Of a DNA stretch of 64,000 bases, positions 53,105 to 63,258 are shown one piece after another. Where the stretch lies: the NCBI GenBank assembly GCA_902793325.1, contig CADBCY010000008.1:62001-126000 (forward strand). The letters are read 5' to 3'. This DNA is from an uncultured Eubacteriales bacterium. GTDB lineage: Bacteria > Bacillota > Clostridia > Christensenellales > Aristaeellaceae. Every line of letters starts with the position of its first letter. Position 1 is the stretch's first letter. Position numbers and translations under genes: made by a program. The notes below the pieces were generated by a model. That model was given only the letters and a program-made list of their open reading frames with translations, had not been told where the DNA came from and made no database searches.

Positions 53105-53242
53105 TCGCCGACAGTGCCCGGAACCGTGCGCGACCGCGCCACACCGCCGCGAGCGGCGGGACAGAAAGGCGGAAGCGAAAGGCCGTCGGCCCCGCCGACC
53201 GACCGGTAATTAGATGTTAACGCAAACCGCGGGCAACCGGGA
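53105..53242. other. Gap before the prfC promoter
   Basis: First part of the 314-bp gap between the C_GCAxxG_C_C gene and prfC; the rest holds the promoter, hairpin and mini-ORF listed separately. A GC hairpin (CCGCCGC/GCGGCGG, about 53145-53160) could end the upstream transcript; nothing else is recognisable. Confidence 0.4.
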
Positions 53243-53272
53243 TTGACAGTATCAATGGGTGAACGCTACAAT
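53243..53272 (+). promoter_or_regulatory. prfC promoter
   Basis: TTGACA (53243-53248), 18-bp spacer, TACAAT (53267-53272). It gives a leader of about 140 nt, unusually long for this window. Confidence 0.85.
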
Positions 53273-53342
53273 ATTACCTGTGTAATTATGTGGCGTTTTT
53301 TCATGCCCGGAACCCCGGGCGCGTCGATAAAGGAGCATTGCC

Positions 53343-53360
53343 ATGACCGGGCCGATTTGA
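53343..53360 (+). CDS. Leader mini-ORF upstream of prfC
   Basis: ATG ACC GGG CCG ATT TGA encodes MTGPI, with AAGGAG seven bases before the ATG, which is as good a ribosome site as that of prfC itself. A small hairpin (GCCCGG/CCGGGC, 53305-53320) precedes it. It could be a regulatory leader peptide sensing slow termination, since the downstream gene encodes a release factor. A chance arrangement cannot be excluded. Confidence 0.35.
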   Translation: MTGPI

Positions 53361-53418
53361 TTCTCGCGTCGGAAAACAGGGAAGAATCATCATCGTACGA
53401 AATCAGGAGGAAGCCATC

Positions 53419-55035
53419 ATGCAGCATCCCGAATTAAAGGCCGAGGTGGCGCGCAGGCGCACCTTCGCCATCATTTCCCACCCCGACGCCGGCAAGACCA
53501 CGCTCACCGAAAAGCTGCTGCTCTACGGCGGCGCCATCCGCCAGGCGGGCAGCGTCAAGGCCCGAAAGGCCGCCCGGCACGCCACCTCCGACTGGATGGA
53601 GATCGAGAAGCAGCGCGGCATCTCGGTCACGTCGTCGGCCATGCAGTTCGACTATAACGGCTTTCGTATCAACATCCTCGACACCCCCGGCCACCAGGAC
53701 TTCTCCGAGGATACCTACCGCACCCTCGTGGCGGCGGACAGCGCCGTGATGCTCATTGACAACGCCAAGGGCGTGGAGGAGCAGACCGTGAAGCTGTTCA
53801 AGGTGTGCCGCCTGCGCTCCATCCCCATCTTCACGTTCATCAACAAGATGGACCGCACCGGCCGGGACCCCTTCGAGCTGATGGAGGACATCGAATCGGT
53901 GTTGGGCATCCGCTCCTGCCCGGTGAACTGGCCCATCGGCATCCACGGCGACTTCAAGGGCCTGTACCACCGCGACACCCGGTTCATCGAGCTGTATTCC
54001 GGCGGCGATCACGGCCAGGACCAGGTCAACGTGGAGACGGTGTCCATCGACGACCCCGCCTGCCCGGAGCGGATCGGCCGCACCTACTACGACAAGCTGA
54101 TCGAGGACATCGAGCTGCTGGACGTGGCGGGCGACGAGTTCGACATGGACAAGATTCTCGCCGGCCAGCTGACCCCCATGTTCTTCGGCTCCGCCACCAA
54201 CAACTTCGGCGTGGAGCCCTTCCTGAACCGGTTCCTGAGCTACACCAAGTCTCCCACGCCCCGCGTCGCGGAGGAGGTGGGGCCCATCGACCCCGCGGAC
54301 GAGAAGTTCACCGGCTTCATCTTCAAGATCCAGGCCAACATGAACCCGGCCCACCGGGACCGGCTGGCCTTCATGCGCGTGTGCTCCGGCGTGTTCGAGA
54401 AGGGCATGACCGTGTGGCATTCCTCCAGCAATTCGAGGATCAAGCTGGCCCAGCCCCAGACCTTCATGGCCCAGGAGCACGAGAGCGTGGAGACCGCCTA
54501 CCCCGGCGACATCATCGGCCTGTTCGACCCCGGCATCTTCCGCCTGGGCGACACCATCTGCACCGGCAATCCCGTGCGCTACTCGGGCATCCCGCTGTTC
54601 GCGCCGGAGTTCTTCTGCCGCGTCAGCCCCGAGGACTCCATGAAGCGCAAGCAGTTCTTGAAGGGCGTCAACCAGCTCTCGCAGGAGGGCGCGATCCAGA
54701 CCTTCAAGCGGCCCAACATCGGCCGGGAAGAGATGATCGCCGGCGTGGTCGGCGTATTGCAGATGGACGTGCTGGAGTACCGCCTGAAGAGCGAGTACGG
54801 CGTCAGCATCCTCCGCGAAAACCTGCCCTTCCGCTTCGTGCGCTGGGTGGTGGAGACGCCGAAGCCGCTGGAAAAGCTGCGGCTGACCAGCACCACCGCC
54901 ATCGCCGAGGACCGCGTCGGGCGCCCGGTGCTGATGTTTGAAAACGAGTGGTCGATCCGCCTGGCCGGCGAGAACAACGAGGGCCTCGTCCTCGCCGAGA
55001 CCGCCGACCGCATGAACGCGGACGACATGGAATAA
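53419..55035 (+). CDS. prfC: Peptide chain release factor 3
   Basis: GTPase that removes RF1/RF2 from ribosomes after peptide release. The 538-residue protein has the G domain with SHPDAGKTTLTEKLLLYGGAI, LDTPGHQDFSEDTYRTL and the NKMD motif, followed by domains II and III with family-typical EVVGVLQ-like AGVVGVLQMDVL. Length and the QRGISVTSSAMQFDY switch region match RF3, not EF-G. AGGAGG lies seven bases before the ATG. typA follows 49 bp later. Confidence 0.97.
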   Translation: MQHPELKAEVARRRTFAIISHPDAGKTTLTEKLLLYGGAIRQAGSVKARKAARHATSDWMEIEKQRGISVTSSAMQFDYNGFRINILDTPGHQDFSEDTYRTLVAADSAVMLIDNAKGVEEQTVKLFKVCRLRSIPIFTFINKMDRTGRDPFELMEDIESVLGIRSCPVNWPIGIHGDFKGLYHRDTRFIELYSGGDHGQDQVNVETVSIDDPACPERIGRTYYDKLIEDIELLDVAGDEFDMDKILAGQLTPMFFGSATNNFGVEPFLNRFLSYTKSPTPRVAEEVGPIDPADEKFTGFIFKIQANMNPAHRDRLAFMRVCSGVFEKGMTVWHSSSNSRIKLAQPQTFMAQEHESVETAYPGDIIGLFDPGIFRLGDTICTGNPVRYSGIPLFAPEFFCRVSPEDSMKRKQFLKGVNQLSQEGAIQTFKRPNIGREEMIAGVVGVLQMDVLEYRLKSEYGVSILRENLPFRFVRWVVETPKPLEKLRLTSTTAIAEDRVGRPVLMFENEWSIRLAGENNEGLVLAETADRMNADDME

Positions 55036-55084
55036 TGGATTAAGCTGACGGCGCAAGGCTGACAGTTCAAAAGGAGTCTTACCC

Positions 55085-56920
<1,836 letters not shown>

Positions 56921-56990
56921 TCGCGGCGATCGGCCGAACGCGCGGCGACGCGACCCCGCCCGCCGGGGAAAGAGGGGAGGGACTGCGCTC

Positions 56991-57491
56991 ATGGAACTGG
57001 ACTGGAGCTTTCCGAAGCACGTGACGGAGGAAAGCGAGGGCGTGTACCGCTGGACGTACAAGCTGAAGGAAAACGGCAACAACGCCCCGCTCCGGACCAT
57101 GGTCAGGATCTGCCTGGCCGTGTCGCTGCCCATCACGCTCATCATGCTGGTGCTGACCTGGCAGTACGACCCGCCCATCGCGCTCCTGAGTACCGCCTGC
57201 CTGTTCGCGGGCATGGTGCTGCTGCCGGCGCTGCTCTGGAAGCTGATGCCGCCGGACCCCAGCTTTCGCATGGACGCGGAGCAGATCGAGTCCTGGCCCA
57301 AGGGCAAGGGCAACAACATCCATTCCTTCAAGGGCGTGCGCAGGGTCGTGCTGCGCCCCGACATCGACCGCATCCGCCTGCGCTGGACCGTCACCGGCCT
57401 GGACGTCTACGTCCCGAAGGACGACTATGAATTCGTGACGGACTTCATCCTCGCGCACATCCCCGAGCGGGCCGAAGTCCTCCGGGGCTGA
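56991..57491 (+). CDS. Hypothetical membrane protein, 166 residues
   Basis: Two membrane spans (about 37-58 and 63-85, LAVSLPITLIMLVLTW and ACLFAGMVLLPALLW) between a charged N-terminal segment (MELDWSFPKHVTEESEGVYR) and a C-terminal soluble part with alternating strands (GVRRVVLRPDIDRIRLRWTV). This resembles small membrane proteins with a PH-like cytoplasmic domain, but I do not assign a family. GGGGAGGG lies before the ATG. It sits 70 bp after typA and 36 bp before recF. Confidence 0.7.
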   Translation: MELDWSFPKHVTEESEGVYRWTYKLKENGNNAPLRTMVRICLAVSLPITLIMLVLTWQYDPPIALLSTACLFAGMVLLPALLWKLMPPDPSFRMDAEQIESWPKGKGNNIHSFKGVRRVVLRPDIDRIRLRWTVTGLDVYVPKDDYEFVTDFILAHIPERAEVLRG

Positions 57492-57526
57492 TCCCGCTTC
57501 CCTCCCGACCCCACGGAGCGCCCGCC

Positions 57527-58615
57527 ATGCACATTACCCAGGTCCGCTTGAAGGACTTCCGAAGCTACGAAGCCTGCGTCCTCGCCCCCTGCGAGGGCGT
57601 CAACGTGCTTTTGGGCGACAACGGCCAGGGCAAGACCAACGTGCTGGAGGCGCTGTACCTGTGCTGCACGGGCCGCTCCCACCGCACCCGGCAGGACCGG
57701 GAGCTGATCCGCTGGGGCGCGGACTTCGCCTCGGTGCGGGCGGAGGCCGAGCGCCGCGACGGCAGCCACCAGGTGGAGCTGATCCTGCCCGCCCTGGGCC
57801 GGCGCAGGCTGAAGATCGCCGGGCAGGAGGCGTCGAAGTCCGGAGAGCTGATGGGCCACGTGACCGGCGTGCTGTTTTCCCCGGAGGACCTGCGCACCGT
57901 GAAGGACGGCCCCGCCGAGCGCAGGCGCTTCGTGGACATGGCGCTCTCGCAGATCCAGCCCGCCTACTACTACGCGCTGCAGCGCTACGCGCGGGCGCTG
58001 AAGCAGCGGGGCGAAGTGTTGAAGGCCGCGGCGCTGTCGCCCGCCCTGCTGGGCACCCTGGATTCCTGGGACGAGCAGTTGGCCGCCGCGGGCGCGGAGC
58101 TGATGCAGCGCAGGCGCGACTACGTGGCGCGGCTCTCCGGCGAAGCCGCCCGCACGCACCGGGACATCGCCACGGGCCGGGAGACGCTGGAGATCCGCTA
58201 CCTGCCCAGCGTGACGATGGGCGACGCGCCGCAGGACATCCTGGACGCGCTGCTGGCCGCGCGGGAGGGGGACGTGCGGCGGATGGTGACCTCCGTCGGC
58301 CCGCACCGCGACGACGTGCAGATCCTGGTGGACGGGCGGGACGTGCGCGCCTTCGGCTCCCAGGGCCAGCAGCGCACCGCCGCGCTGAGCATGCGCCTGT
58401 CGGAGCTGGACGTGATGCGCCGCCAGCTCGGCGAGTGGCCCATGCTGATGCTGGACGACGTGATGAGCGAGCTGGACCCCGGCCGGCGCCGCCAGCTCGT
58501 GAGCCGCCTTACGGGCATACAGACCTTCATCACCTGCACCGACGAGGACGACCTCGCCGGCGCCGAGGCCGGCAGGCTGTGGCGGGTCGAGGACAGGGCG
58601 CTGAAACAGGTATAG
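57527..58615 (+). CDS. recF: DNA replication and repair protein RecF
   Basis: SMC-like ATPase that loads RecA at gaps. The 362-residue protein has LGDNGQGKTNVLEALYL (Walker A), a signature FGSQGQQRTAALSMRLSEL and Walker B PMLMLDDVMSELDPGRR. The LKDFRSYE start is the family hallmark. It usually lies beside dnaA-dnaN near the origin; here typA and a membrane protein precede it. CGGAG lies before the ATG. The 3' end, with the stop codon, is part of a 42-bp tandem duplication. Confidence 0.96.
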   Translation: MHITQVRLKDFRSYEACVLAPCEGVNVLLGDNGQGKTNVLEALYLCCTGRSHRTRQDRELIRWGADFASVRAEAERRDGSHQVELILPALGRRRLKIAGQEASKSGELMGHVTGVLFSPEDLRTVKDGPAERRRFVDMALSQIQPAYYYALQRYARALKQRGEVLKAAALSPALLGTLDSWDEQLAAAGAELMQRRRDYVARLSGEAARTHRDIATGRETLEIRYLPSVTMGDAPQDILDALLAAREGDVRRMVTSVGPHRDDVQILVDGRDVRAFGSQGQQRTAALSMRLSELDVMRRQLGEWPMLMLDDVMSELDPGRRRQLVSRLTGIQTFITCTDEDDLAGAEAGRLWRVEDRALKQV

Positions 58616-58678
58616 CAAATCCCCGGAAACGCCGTCAGGGCGCTGAAGCAAGTATAACAAATCCCCGGAAACGTTGTT
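58595..58678 (+). repeat. 42-bp tandem duplication at the recF 3' end
   Basis: 58595-58636 and 58637-58678 are near-identical (few mismatches) and each contains the last recF codons, the stop-like TATA(G/A)CAAAT segment and the 5' arm AATCCCCGGAAAC of the terminator. Only the second copy is followed by the matching 3' arm. Confidence 0.8.
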
Positions 58679-58688
58679 TCCGGGGATT
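58660..58688. terminator. Terminator between recF and DUF4867
   Basis: Perfect 13-bp stem AATCCCCGGAAAC/GTTTCCGGGGATT with loop GTT, followed by CATTTGCC. It can serve both convergent genes. Confidence 0.75.
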
Positions 58689-58712
58689 CATTTGCCCTGG
58701 CTGCGCGGGGGA

Positions 58713-59348
58713 TTACAGGTCCGCGGCGATGTCCAGGTTCTCGCCCTTCAGACCGATGTGCGCGCCGCCCTTGGCCTCGCTGGACTCCGGGTGGGCCAGC
58801 AGCCACTTGTTGCGGGCGGTCATCCACTTGTCCTCCTCGCAGGCGGGGGTGAACTCGGGCTTTTCGGTGTTGGTGCCCTTCGGCAGCACGATGGCCACGC
58901 GGAAGCCGTCCTTCGCGTCGGTGTGGCAGGGCGCGTAGTGCAGCGTGGAGCCGAACACCTCCACCGGCACGCCGGCGGGCACGCGGAACGCCTTGGTCAG
59001 CGCCGTGTCGAACACGCCGTCCTTGATCTGCGCCTCCAGGCCCAGCAGCAGTATGAAGTCCTGGACGCCGATGTTCACCTCGCTGTCGCGATGGTACTCC
59101 AGGCAGTTGAGCCGGGTGTTGTGGCCCCAGCACATGCCGAGCTGGATGGGCATGCCGCCGTAGGCGCGGTCGCGCAGCGGCGCGAAGATGGCGCAGGCCT
59201 CCAGGCTGTCGATGCCCGGCTCGTAGGCCACGCCCGTCTCGGGCAGGTCGATCTTCTGCATGGCCTCGCGCAGCTCGGCGGTGTCGAAACCCTCCAGCAC
59301 TTTGCCGTAGGCCTTGAACTCGAGATCGTAGACGGAATAGATCTTCAT
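58713..59348 (-). CDS. DUF4867 family protein
   Basis: A 211-residue protein that begins MKIYSVYDLEFKAYGKVLEG and has GMCWGHNTRLNCLEYHRDSEV, then VPVEVFGSTLHYAPCHTDAK, with His residues in strands that suggest a cupin-like metal fold. These are landmarks of DUF4867, a Bacillota family often found near sugar catabolism genes; function unproven. The ATG at 59348 has AGGAGG seven bases upstream; the open frame to 59411 lies over the promoter. Single gene. Confidence 0.82.
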   Translation of the reverse strand: MKIYSVYDLEFKAYGKVLEGFDTAELREAMQKIDLPETGVAYEPGIDSLEACAIFAPLRDRAYGGMPIQLGMCWGHNTRLNCLEYHRDSEVNIGVQDFILLLGLEAQIKDGVFDTALTKAFRVPAGVPVEVFGSTLHYAPCHTDAKDGFRVAIVLPKGTNTEKPEFTPACEEDKWMTARNKWLLAHPESSEAKGGAHIGLKGENLDIAADL

Positions 59349-59382
59349 GAGCTTACCTCCTGTATGCAATATCGTCAGGAAT

Positions 59383-59411
59383 ACTATACGATCATTCGCG
59401 GCGTCTGTCAA
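59383..59411 (-). promoter_or_regulatory. SigA-type promoter of the DUF4867 gene
   Basis: Minus strand TTGACA (59411-59406), 17-bp spacer, TATAGT (59388-59383). Confidence 0.85.
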
Positions 59412-59464
59412 GCAGAGTTTACATTGAATTCCTCAACCCGCAACCGGAAGCGACGGGCGGGCGG

Positions 59465-59493
59465 TGGACAAAGCGCGGCGCATCGGTTATAAT
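59465..59493 (+). promoter_or_regulatory. Promoter of the MBOAT gene
   Basis: TGGACA (59465-59470), 17-bp spacer, TATAAT (59488-59493), about 40 bp before the ATG at 59533. Confidence 0.75.
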
Positions 59494-59532
59494 ATAAAAG
59501 GTTTACTATGCGCATCGGGGAGTGTCCGTTCG

Positions 59533-60939
59533 ATGGTCTTTTCCAGCATTGAGTTCCTGTTCTTCTTCCTGCCGGTGGTGCTCGTGGGCTACTATCTGCT
59601 GAAGCGCTGGCGGAAGGCGGCCAACGTCTTCCTGTCGGCCATGAGCCTGGGGTTCTACGCCTTCGGCGCGCCGAAGTTCTTCCCCATCATGATGGCCTCC
59701 ATCGTGATGAACTGGCTGTTCGGCCTGTGGGTGGACAGGGTGAAGGGGGACCGCAAGCGGGCGAAGCTGGCGCTGACGCTGATGGTGATCTTCAACCTGG
59801 GGCTGCTGGGCGTGTTCAAGTACCTGATGTTCATTATGAACAGCCTGAACCTGTGGTTCAGCCTCCGGCTCCCCGTGCCGCAGATCACGCTGCCCATCGG
59901 CATATCGTTTTTCACCTTCCAGGCCATGAGCTACGTGATCGACGTGTATCGCGGCAAGGGCAAGGTGCAGAAGAACCTGATGAACGTGTGCCTGTACATC
60001 TCCTTCTTCCCGCAGTTGATCGCCGGCCCCATCGTGCGCTACCAGACCGTGGCGGAGGAGATCGAGCACCGGCGGGAGAACCTGGACGACTTCATCGAGG
60101 GCACGCAGCGCTTCATGAAGGGCCTGTGCAAGAAGATGCTGCTGGCCAACAACCTGGGCCTGCTGGTGGACACCGCCTTCAAGCTGGAGACCAGCCAGTT
60201 GTCGGTGGTGAGCGCGTGGCTGGCGGCCTGCGCGTACCTGATGCAGGTGTACTACGATTTCTCCGGCTACTCCGACATGGCCATCGGCCTGGGCCGGATG
60301 TTCGGCTTCCACTTCCTGGAGAACTTCACCTATCCCTTCATCTGCAAGACGGTGGCGGAGTTCTGGAGCCGCTGGCACATCTCGCTGGGCAGCTGGTTCC
60401 GGGATTACCTGTACATCCCCCTGGGCGGCAGCCGCGTGAGCAAGCCCCGGCTGGTGTTCAACATGATGGTGGTGTGGACGCTCACCGGCCTGTGGCACGG
60501 CGCGGCCTGGACCTACTTCCTGTGGGGCGCGGGCTTCGGCGTGTTCCTGGTGCTCGAGCGCATGACCGGCATGGGCAAGTGGATGAGCAACCACCGCATC
60601 GGCCACTTCTACGCCATGTTCGTGGTGGTGACCATCACGGTGATGATCCGCTCGGATAATCTGCACGTGGCGCGCATATTCTATGGATCGATGTTCGGCC
60701 TGGGCGGCGCGCCGGTGTGGAACGGACTGACGAACGCCTTCCTGCGCGAGTACGGCCCGTTCCTGCTGGCGGGCGTGCTGTTCAGCCTGCCCATCCCCGA
60801 GCTGTTGCGCGACCGGCTGCGCGTGCCCGCGGACGCGATGAAGATCGCCGGCGGCGTCGCGCTGCTGTGCCTGACGTTCATCTCCGTTACCTACGTGGCC
60901 GTGGGGAGCTACAACCCGTTCATCTACTTCAACTTCTAA
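59533..60939 (+). CDS. MBOAT family O-acyltransferase (AlgI/DltB-like)
   Basis: Membrane enzyme that passes acyl groups across the membrane to cell-wall or exopolysaccharide acceptors. The 468-residue protein has 10-12 spans, TLPIGISFFTFQAMSYVIDV, YYDFSGYSDMAIGLGRMFGF and TGLWHGAAWTYFLWG, whose His is the conserved catalytic residue of the family. Start at 59533 (GGGGAG upstream) follows the promoter; the longer frame overlaps it. AlgI-type enzymes normally have an SGNH/AlgX-like partner gene next to them, but murB follows here, 34 bp downstream. Confidence 0.92.
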   Translation: MVFSSIEFLFFFLPVVLVGYYLLKRWRKAANVFLSAMSLGFYAFGAPKFFPIMMASIVMNWLFGLWVDRVKGDRKRAKLALTLMVIFNLGLLGVFKYLMFIMNSLNLWFSLRLPVPQITLPIGISFFTFQAMSYVIDVYRGKGKVQKNLMNVCLYISFFPQLIAGPIVRYQTVAEEIEHRRENLDDFIEGTQRFMKGLCKKMLLANNLGLLVDTAFKLETSQLSVVSAWLAACAYLMQVYYDFSGYSDMAIGLGRMFGFHFLENFTYPFICKTVAEFWSRWHISLGSWFRDYLYIPLGGSRVSKPRLVFNMMVVWTLTGLWHGAAWTYFLWGAGFGVFLVLERMTGMGKWMSNHRIGHFYAMFVVVTITVMIRSDNLHVARIFYGSMFGLGGAPVWNGLTNAFLREYGPFLLAGVLFSLPIPELLRDRLRVPADAMKIAGGVALLCLTFISVTYVAVGSYNPFIYFNF

Positions 60940-60973
60940 GAAGATATCGAAACTGTCCTTTCGGAGGTCATCC

Positions 60974-61885
60974 ATGAACATCGACGCCCTTCTTTCCGAG
61001 CTGCGCGGCTTTGCGCGGGCGGAGCAGATCCTGTTGAACGAGCCCATGTCGCGCCACACCACCTTCCGCGTGGGCGGGCCGGCGGACGTGCTGCTGCTGG
61101 CGGATTCCGGCGAGCAGGTGCGCCGGGCCCTGGCCGCGGCGGTGGACGCGGGCGCGCCGGCGCTGGTGGTTGGCAACGGCTCCAACCTGCTGGTGCGGGA
61201 CGGCGGCCTGCGCGGCCTGGTGATCCTGCTGGGCGAGGCGTTCTCGGAGATCGAGCGGGCGGGGAACGTCGTCATCGCGCAGGCGGGCGCGTCACTGGCC
61301 AGGGTGGCCGCCTTCGCGCAGGCCAACGCACTCTCCGGGCTCGAGTTCGCCTCGGGCATCCCCGGCACGCTGGGCGGCGGCTGCGCCATGAACGCCGGGG
61401 CCTACGGCGGGCAGCTCTCCGACGTGCTGCTCGACGCGCAGGTGCTGCTGGGCGGCGAGGTCCGCACGCTGACGCGGGAGGACATGCAGATGGGCTACCG
61501 CACCACCCTGCCGCTGCGGGAGGGGGGCGTGGTGCTCTCCGCGCGCTTCGGCCTGACGCCCGACGACCCCGAGACGATCCTGGCCAGGATGAAGGACTTG
61601 AACGCCCGCCGCCGGGACAAGCAGCCGCTGAACTTCCCCAGCGCGGGCAGCACGTTCAAGCGCCCGGAGGGCCATTTCGCCGGCGCGCTCATCGAGCAGT
61701 CCGGGCTGAAGGGCCGCGCCGTGGGCGGCGCGCAGGTCAGCGAGAAGCACGCGGGCTTCATCATCAACGCCGGCGGGGCCACGGCGGCGGACGTCGTGGG
61801 GCTGATCCGCGTGGTGCAGGACGAGGTGGAAGCCCGCTTCGGCGTGCGCCTGGAGCCGGAGGTGCGCATCCTGGGGGAGGATTGA
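60974..61885 (+). CDS. murB: UDP-N-acetylenolpyruvoylglucosamine reductase
   Basis: Makes UDP-MurNAc in peptidoglycan synthesis with NADPH and FAD. The 303-residue protein has RHTTFRVGGPADVLLLA (FAD), VGNGSNLLVRDGGLRG, GIPGTLGGGCAMNAGAYGG and NFPSAGSTFKRPEG, with the proton-donor Ser. GGAGG lies six bases before the ATG. whiA begins 1 bp after the stop, so the genes are coupled. In Bacillus murB is elsewhere, but murB-rapZ-yvcK-whiA is common in clostridia; here rapZ and yvcK are absent. Confidence 0.96.
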   Translation: MNIDALLSELRGFARAEQILLNEPMSRHTTFRVGGPADVLLLADSGEQVRRALAAAVDAGAPALVVGNGSNLLVRDGGLRGLVILLGEAFSEIERAGNVVIAQAGASLARVAAFAQANALSGLEFASGIPGTLGGGCAMNAGAYGGQLSDVLLDAQVLLGGEVRTLTREDMQMGYRTTLPLREGGVVLSARFGLTPDDPETILARMKDLNARRRDKQPLNFPSAGSTFKRPEGHFAGALIEQSGLKGRAVGGAQVSEKHAGFIINAGGATAADVVGLIRVVQDEVEARFGVRLEPEVRILGED

Positions 61886-61886
61886 C

Positions 61887-62894
61887 ATGTCCTTTGCATC
61901 CGACGTAAAGGGCGAGCTGGCCCGGCTGCCGCGGGGGGAGATCTGCTGCGCGCGCAGCGAGCTCGCCGCGGCGCTGCTGTTCTCCGGGGGCATCGCCTGG
62001 CGGGGAAGGGGCCGCTACGCCGCGACCATCACCACGGCCGACGCATCCATCGTGCGTCGGTTCTTTGCCATGCTCAAGGAGCGCTGGGGCATCACCGGGG
62101 AGATCCGCGCGCTGTCCGGCGACGGCCTCAACGGCGGCACCCGCTACCAGCTCGCGCTGTCGCAGCCGGACAGCCTGGCGCTGCTGAAGGCGCTGGACCT
62201 GCTGGACGAGGCCATGCCGTTTGGCCTGCGCGCGACGCCGACGGAGGCGCTGACCCACTATTCCTGCTGCCGGAAGGCCTTCGCCCGCGCGGCGTTCATG
62301 ATGTGCGGGGAGATCATCCAGCCGGAGAAGGGCTACCACATCGAAATCACCGCCCCGACCGAGGAATTGGGACGATATCTGGGCGAACAATTAAATTATT
62401 TTGGAATAAATGTTAAAAACACATGCAGAAAAGGAAAACTTGTGGTATACTGTAAAAAGGCGGAGGAGGTTTCCGACATGCTGACGCTGCTGGGCGCGTC
62501 CCGGGCGATGCTGAGCATGGAAAACGTCCGCGTGGCGCGCGAGGTGCGCAACCGGGTCAACCGGCAGATGAATTGCGACGCCTCGAACATCAATCGCGCC
62601 GTGAGCGCGGCGGAGGCCCAAATCCGCGATATTCGCACCATTGACGAGGAGCTGGGGCTGGACAAGCTGCCCCGTACCCTGCGGGAGATGGCCGAGGCCC
62701 GGGCGCAGAACCCGGAGATTTCCCTGTCCGAGCTGGGCGAGCTGTTGGAGCCGCCCATCGGCAAGAGCGGCGTGAACGCCCGCCTGCGGCGCATCGCCGA
62801 GATCGCCGACAGGCTGCGCTCGGGCGAGGAGATCGAGCTGGGACGCCCCGCGAAGGGCGGGCGGCCCCGAAAGGCAGGGCCCGACGGACAATGA
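61887..62894 (+). CDS. whiA: Sporulation/division regulator WhiA
   Basis: DNA-binding protein with a LAGLIDADG-like N-terminal fold and a C-terminal helix-turn-helix, involved in division and nucleoid organisation in Bacillota. The 335-residue protein begins MSFASDVKGELARLPRGEIC and has GGTRYQLALSQPDSLALL, the ENVRVAREVRNRVNRQMNCDASNI region and an HTH near 255-315 (LREMAEARAQNPEISLSELG). GGGGGAGG lies before the ATG. A short stretch (62380-62460) has markedly AT-rich codons. Confidence 0.95.
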   Translation: MSFASDVKGELARLPRGEICCARSELAAALLFSGGIAWRGRGRYAATITTADASIVRRFFAMLKERWGITGEIRALSGDGLNGGTRYQLALSQPDSLALLKALDLLDEAMPFGLRATPTEALTHYSCCRKAFARAAFMMCGEIIQPEKGYHIEITAPTEELGRYLGEQLNYFGINVKNTCRKGKLVVYCKKAEEVSDMLTLLGASRAMLSMENVRVAREVRNRVNRQMNCDASNINRAVSAAEAQIRDIRTIDEELGLDKLPRTLREMAEARAQNPEISLSELGELLEPPIGKSGVNARLRRIAEIADRLRSGEEIELGRPAKGGRPRKAGPDGQ

Positions 62895-62973
62895 TGCAGC
62901 CACCGCGAAAGCCCGACCGCGCGTCGGCCGGGTGGGTTCGCGTTTGATATTTTCTGGAAAGGGGGACGGAGCC

Positions 62974-63225
62974 GTGGTAAAGCTGAACGCCGTGCTGTCC
63001 TGTGCGGACAGCATGACGCCGGAAGTCGCGGCGCGGTTGACCCGGCTGGAGGAGCGCTATGATTCCGACCTGCAGCTGGAGTTCAACGGCGTGCGGGTGC
63101 GTATGGATTCGCTCATCGGCATCCTGTCGGTACCCTGCCGCAGGGGCAGCGGGCTGACGGTCATCGCCGACGGCAAGGACGAACAGGACGCCGTGCTGGC
63201 CATCCGGGCCGCGCTGCAGGCGTGA
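62974..63225 (+). CDS. crh: HPr-like protein without the catalytic histidine (Crh-like)
   Basis: An 83-residue HPr-fold protein. In HPr the histidine lies in a TGLHARPA motif; here the same place reads ADSMTPEVAARL, without His. The regulatory serine region is kept: LEFNGVRVRMDSLIGILSV aligns with the HPr segment around Ser46, followed by GSGLTVIADGKDEQDAVLAI. This pattern, with the position right after whiA, is that of Bacillus Crh, a partner of CcpA in catabolite repression. GTG 62974 has AAGGGGG eight bases upstream. Not a sugar phosphocarrier. Confidence 0.85.
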   Translation: MVKLNAVLSCADSMTPEVAARLTRLEERYDSDLQLEFNGVRVRMDSLIGILSVPCRRGSGLTVIADGKDEQDAVLAIRAALQA

Positions 63226-63258
63226 CATACCGACGGCCGCGCAACCGGCGGCACAAAG

